From: Romeriopsis navalis LEGE 11480 | GTDB lineage: Bacteria; Cyanobacteriota; Cyanobacteriia; Leptolyngbyales; Leptolyngbyaceae | DNA: 59,154 nt | Direction of reading: 5' to 3' | Assembly (NCBI RefSeq): GCF_015207035.1 | Contig: NZ_JADEXQ010000028.1 | Coordinates: forward strand, 1-59,154 | In this document: positions 56,699 to 59,154 of the stretch, piece by piece | How positions within the stretch are numbered: position 1 is the stretch's first letter | Layout: every line of letters starts with the position of its first letter | Made by a program: the position numbers and the translations under genes | The notes under the pieces: model-generated | What the model saw: the letters and a program-made list of their open reading frames with translations, nothing else | Database searches by the model: none | Told to the model about the DNA's origin: nothing

Positions 56699-57586
56699 AT
56701 GGCAGAACTTATGAACCAATTTAAAACAGTTGCACTTTTAGGGTTGCTCAGCGGCCTTTTGGTGCTGATTAGCTACGAAGTCTTCGGTGGTATTGGTGGT
56801 GCGAGCACTGGTTTGCTGTTGGCGGCACTGATGAATATGGGTTCCTGGTATTTCTCGGATAAGATCGCGCTGTCAGCCTACCGGGCCAAGCCTTTAGAAG
56901 CAGATCAAGCACCGGCCCTATATCAAATGGTGCAGCGTTTGAGTGAAAAGGCCGATATTCCGATGCCGGCAATCTATTTAGTTCCCGGTCAAGCTGCCAA
57001 CGCTTTTGCCACAGGCCGTGACCCTGAACATGCCGCGGTGGCCGTGACGGAAGGAATTCTCTCCATGTTGCCAGAGGATGAACTAGAAGGCGTGATTGCC
57101 CATGAACTCAGCCACGTCCTGAGCCGCGATACCTTGACCCAAGCGGTTGCTGCAACAATCGGCGGTGCAATTAGCTGGCTAGGCGAAATGGTCTTTTGGT
57201 TTGGCATGGGCAACCGGGATGACAATGAAGGGGGAAACCCGATCGGCCTCCTATTAACAATGTTTTTGGCACCCGTTTCAGCCACGATTATCCAAATGGG
57301 TCTGTCTCGGACACGTGAGTTTGCCGCTGATGCCAGTGCAGCGCGCTTAACGGGTAAACCCATGGCCTTGGCAAATGCTTTGCGGCGGTTGGAAACGAGT
57401 GCTCAGACAATGCCGATGCAAGGAAATCCCGCATTTTCGCCACTGCTGATTGTAAATCCGCCGATGGGTAAGCAATTAATGAATCTCTTTGCGACGCACC
57501 CACCGACTGAAGCGCGGATTGAGAAGTTAGATGAGATTGCCCAAGAACTGAGCGGGACAAAAGTACCGGATGCCTTGGAAGCCTAA
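56699..57586 (+). CDS. htpX: M48 family zinc metalloprotease, HtpX type
   Basis: 295 residues. Two N-terminal membrane helices (about 8-28, 36-52), the zinc site VIAHELSHVLSRD (His135, Glu136, His139), two more hydrophobic stretches (about 148-168, 184-204) and the third ligand Glu207 in SRTREFAADASA. FATHPPTEARI near 262 closes the family pattern. Anchored in the inner membrane with the active site in the cytoplasm; degrades misfolded membrane proteins. Its start ATG at 56699 has AGGAA just before. A terminator follows directly. Confidence 0.95.
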   Translation: MAELMNQFKTVALLGLLSGLLVLISYEVFGGIGGASTGLLLAALMNMGSWYFSDKIALSAYRAKPLEADQAPALYQMVQRLSEKADIPMPAIYLVPGQAANAFATGRDPEHAAVAVTEGILSMLPEDELEGVIAHELSHVLSRDTLTQAVAATIGGAISWLGEMVFWFGMGNRDDNEGGNPIGLLLTMFLAPVSATIIQMGLSRTREFAADASAARLTGKPMALANALRRLETSAQTMPMQGNPAFSPLLIVNPPMGKQLMNLFATHPPTEARIEKLDEIAQELSGTKVPDALEA

Positions 57587-57618
57587 TCGCTAACAACACA
57601 ATCGATGGTCATATCTGA

Positions 57619-57646
57619 GGGGCAGTCAAACGGCTGCCCCGTTTTT
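57619..57646 (+). terminator. Rho-independent terminator of htpX
   Basis: GGGGCAG (57619-57625) pairs with CTGCCCC (57634-57640) and is followed after one G by five T (57642-57646). It lies 33 bases past the htpX stop. Confidence 0.92.
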
Positions 57647-57943
57647 GTGGTTGGGCCGGTTGGCCAAATTTTGAGGGCACGGCCTAACGATGCCCCATAA
57701 CATCGCACATATGCCCGAAACAAATACGGCTGCCCCAATCCTATTAGTCACTTCGCAGCCAGATTATAAAGTGGCATGCCAGGTAATTCCACGATCAATG
57801 ATTGTCACTAAACTAATAAATGTGAAAGGAAATATTCCTCTCTGCTTTACATCTACTACTGTTTGAGCTGCGACTTTTCGAGTCAGTTATTTACGACACG
57901 TTTATCTGATACCTGATGTTTGGTATGTCCTCTAGGGAGTGAC

Positions 57944-58036
57944 ATGACCGAAAATAATATGACTGTGAACCCGGCTGTAGCTGTGGAAATTGCGACGCCG
58001 ATCGGTTTGACAGTCCTATTGCGTCATCATTTTTGA
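57944..58036 (+). CDS. Possible 30-residue peptide
   Basis: An ATG at 57944 with AGGGAGTGAC before it (good spacing for the AGGGAG) opens a 30-codon frame ending at TGA 58034. The product has a polar N-terminus and a modestly hydrophobic rest (VEIATPIGLTVLLRHHF). A second small frame starts 26 bases on, so the two could be one transcript. I recognise no family; small cyanobacterial membrane subunits are similar in size, but the sequence does not match any I know. Confidence 0.35.
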   Translation: MTENNMTVNPAVAVEIATPIGLTVLLRHHF

Positions 58037-58062
58037 GAATTTGGCCGTTGGAGGCCAGTGCA

Positions 58063-58227
58063 ATGCATAGATATTTATTCGATCGTCTACGGCCATTCGG
58101 CTTGGGCATCTTGGCTGTAGTGCCCGCTTTTTTGATTGGTGTAGGCTGTACCGAAATGCTATTTATCCGCCCATTACAGCAGTCTGTTTCCCACGGAATT
58201 ATCCATGCGGAAGCCCCAAGACCTTAA
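58063..58227 (+). CDS. Possible 54-residue single-helix membrane protein
   Basis: From ATG 58063 (GGAGG 11 bases before) a 54-codon frame ends at TAA 58225. It has one membrane helix (GLGILAVVPAFLIGVGCTEM) preceded by a basic stretch (RYLFDRLRPFG), the positive-inside pattern. Its 3' end overlaps the convergent SGNH hydrolase gene by four bases. No homology recognised. The 637-base region between htpX and the hydrolase otherwise holds only the terminator. Confidence 0.45.
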   Translation: MHRYLFDRLRPFGLGILAVVPAFLIGVGCTEMLFIRPLQQSVSHGIIHAEAPRP

Positions 58228-58829
58228 AGCAACTCACCGCCTGACGGAAACCAAGTTTGCCAGGCTTCCCAGGCTTCAACTAAAGCGGCTAACGCCTGAT
58301 ACCCGGCGGCCCGTGGATGGGCACCATCATAGGCTTTTGCTTCCGTGAGCCATACAGCGTTTTGCTGTAGCGGGGTTAGCACATCAAGGAAAGGCACTTG
58401 CCGCTGCTGACAGACTATCGCCATTTGTTCAACTAGCGCCACCAGGCGATCGACATGCGCCACATCATCGACTGGACAAGGACTGACAACTAACACGGGA
58501 TAACGCGGCTGAGTCCAAGCCAGCAATGCCTCAAGATTTTGCAAACTTGCCGCCACACTAACTCGGGTCGCATCATCGTGCCAAGTCATATCATTTGTGC
58601 CAAAGGAATAGATCACACGGCCATCGCAGTCCTCCGGCAAGCGGAGTGGCAGTTCACGCGGGGCACGATCAAGCAGCGCGGAACTCGTTTCACCGCGAAT
58701 CCCTAAATTGTAGTGAGTGATGTCATGACCTTGGGCGATCGCATGCGCGCAGATCCGGCCAGGCCAACCGAGACATGCGGGATCCCCGGTACCATTCACA
58801 AAGGACTCTCCCAAGAAGCAAATGCGCAT
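58224..58829 (-). CDS. SGNH/GDSL-type hydrolase
   Basis: 201 residues. Block I reads FLGESFVNGTG, with Glu in place of the usual Asp of GDS but the catalytic Ser9 retained; block II LGIRGETSS with Gly; block III FGTNDMTW with Asn; block V DGAHPRAAGY with the Asp-His pair. Family members hydrolyse esters of lipids or acetylated sugars; substrate unknown. No signal peptide, so cytoplasmic. The start ATG at 58827-58829 is the only good one. Confidence 0.9.
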   Translation of the reverse strand: MRICFLGESFVNGTGDPACLGWPGRICAHAIAQGHDITHYNLGIRGETSSALLDRAPRELPLRLPEDCDGRVIYSFGTNDMTWHDDATRVSVAASLQNLEALLAWTQPRYPVLVVSPCPVDDVAHVDRLVALVEQMAIVCQQRQVPFLDVLTPLQQNAVWLTEAKAYDGAHPRAAGYQALAALVEAWEAWQTWFPSGGELL

Positions 58830-59076
58830 TTAATTGACCCATGGTAGTGAAACTTCAATGCTGACAGCAAATGATCAATGTCAAGCCCTAACGCGCGTGA
58901 TTTGACCGGATCAATCATTGAAACAAAATCGAACATTTGCACTACACAAAGTGTAATCCAGCAAATATCAGGGCTTTCCCAAACCGGAATTAATTCATAA
59001 GAAATTCTTATAGAGAGTTGCAAGTCGAGTGGCTGATGCCACAAAAATCGCTCAAAAACCGAGCCTACTCAACAAG

Positions 59077-59150
59077 TTTTCCACATAATACCCAAAGTTA
59101 TCCACAGGCAAAAGCGGAAAACATTACCCGATCATCCCGACTGTGGATAA
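59077..59150. promoter_or_regulatory. DnaA-box cluster, candidate replication origin or dnaA promoter
   Basis: Three DnaA boxes occur in 74 bases at the window's right edge: TTTTCCACA (59077-59085, the form reported for cyanobacteria), TTATCCACA (59098-59106) and TGTGGATAA, its complement (59142-59150). The 325 bases 58830-59154 hold no supportable gene and are AT-rich around 58985-59015. Such clusters mark oriC or the promoter of dnaA. The window ends before the gene that would decide it. Confidence 0.72.
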
Positions 59151-59154
59151 ACCC

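Noticed and set aside
58830-59044. 82-residue minus-strand frame upstream of the SGNH gene
   Set aside because: Overlaps the hydrolase start and has no ribosome binding site; the sequence is AT-rich and next to the DnaA boxes.

Overview
The window reads as a single contiguous piece of a cyanobacterial chromosome. Reasons: the HIP1 palindrome GCGATCGC recurs (for example near 4700, 20183, 40154, 46911, 55023, 56651), and several gene families are typical of cyanobacteria: a lumenal-type pentapeptide protein, a DUF4359 protein, a Uma2 protein, a PHK-like GH15 protein, tandem YdcF proteins, and a glucosylglycerate locus. No phage, IS element, CRISPR array, rRNA or tRNA was recognised. The genus cannot be fixed from the sequence alone.

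Layout. 1-6.5 kb: the 3' end of a class I terpene synthase overlapping a PAS histidine kinase, then an S66 LD-carboxypeptidase, a secreted TPR protein, a pentapeptide protein, a DUF4359 protein and Uma2. 6.5-13.4 kb: a frameshifted remnant, trpD, an MscS channel, rlmH coupled to an ABC substrate-binding lipoprotein, two small conserved-looking genes and a second broken frame. 13.4-24 kb: a 1086-residue GH15/phosphorylase-kinase-like protein, a VOC protein, an MHYT histidine kinase, two tandem YdcF genes, a secreted Pro/Thr-rich protein, and a CNT transporter coupled to a GT2 glycosyltransferase. 24-32 kb: a REC-PAS-GGDEF-EAL protein and a giant CheB-CheR-PAS hybrid kinase. 32-33.3 kb: a gene-poor stretch with a stop-riddled frame and three hairpins. 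33.3-38.5 kb: cytochrome b561-like protein, GAPDH, two unknown envelope proteins, and a TetR regulator with a GST, each preceded by the same ACCGATCGGT palindrome. 38.6-42.7 kb: a glucosylglycerate module (gpgS divergent from a GH13_18 phosphorylase and gpgP). 42.8-55.8 kb: a 13-kb, six-gene, single-strand locus of secreted DUF11/SdrD-like proteins, a parallel beta-helix protein and a large Ig-plus-barrel outer-membrane-type protein. 55.8-59.15 kb: HtpX-like protease, two tiny ORFs, an SGNH hydrolase, and at the right edge a cluster of three DnaA boxes.

How the parts work together. The glucosylglycerate genes give synthesis, dephosphorylation and probable phosphorolytic recovery of a compatible solute. 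The TetR/GST pair looks like a self-regulated electrophile-detoxification unit. The DUF11 locus looks like one cell-surface or extracellular structure with a dedicated outer-membrane component; its coherence and lack of a recognised name make it the best candidate for an undescribed system. The DnaA-box cluster suggests that dnaA or the replication origin begins just beyond the window.
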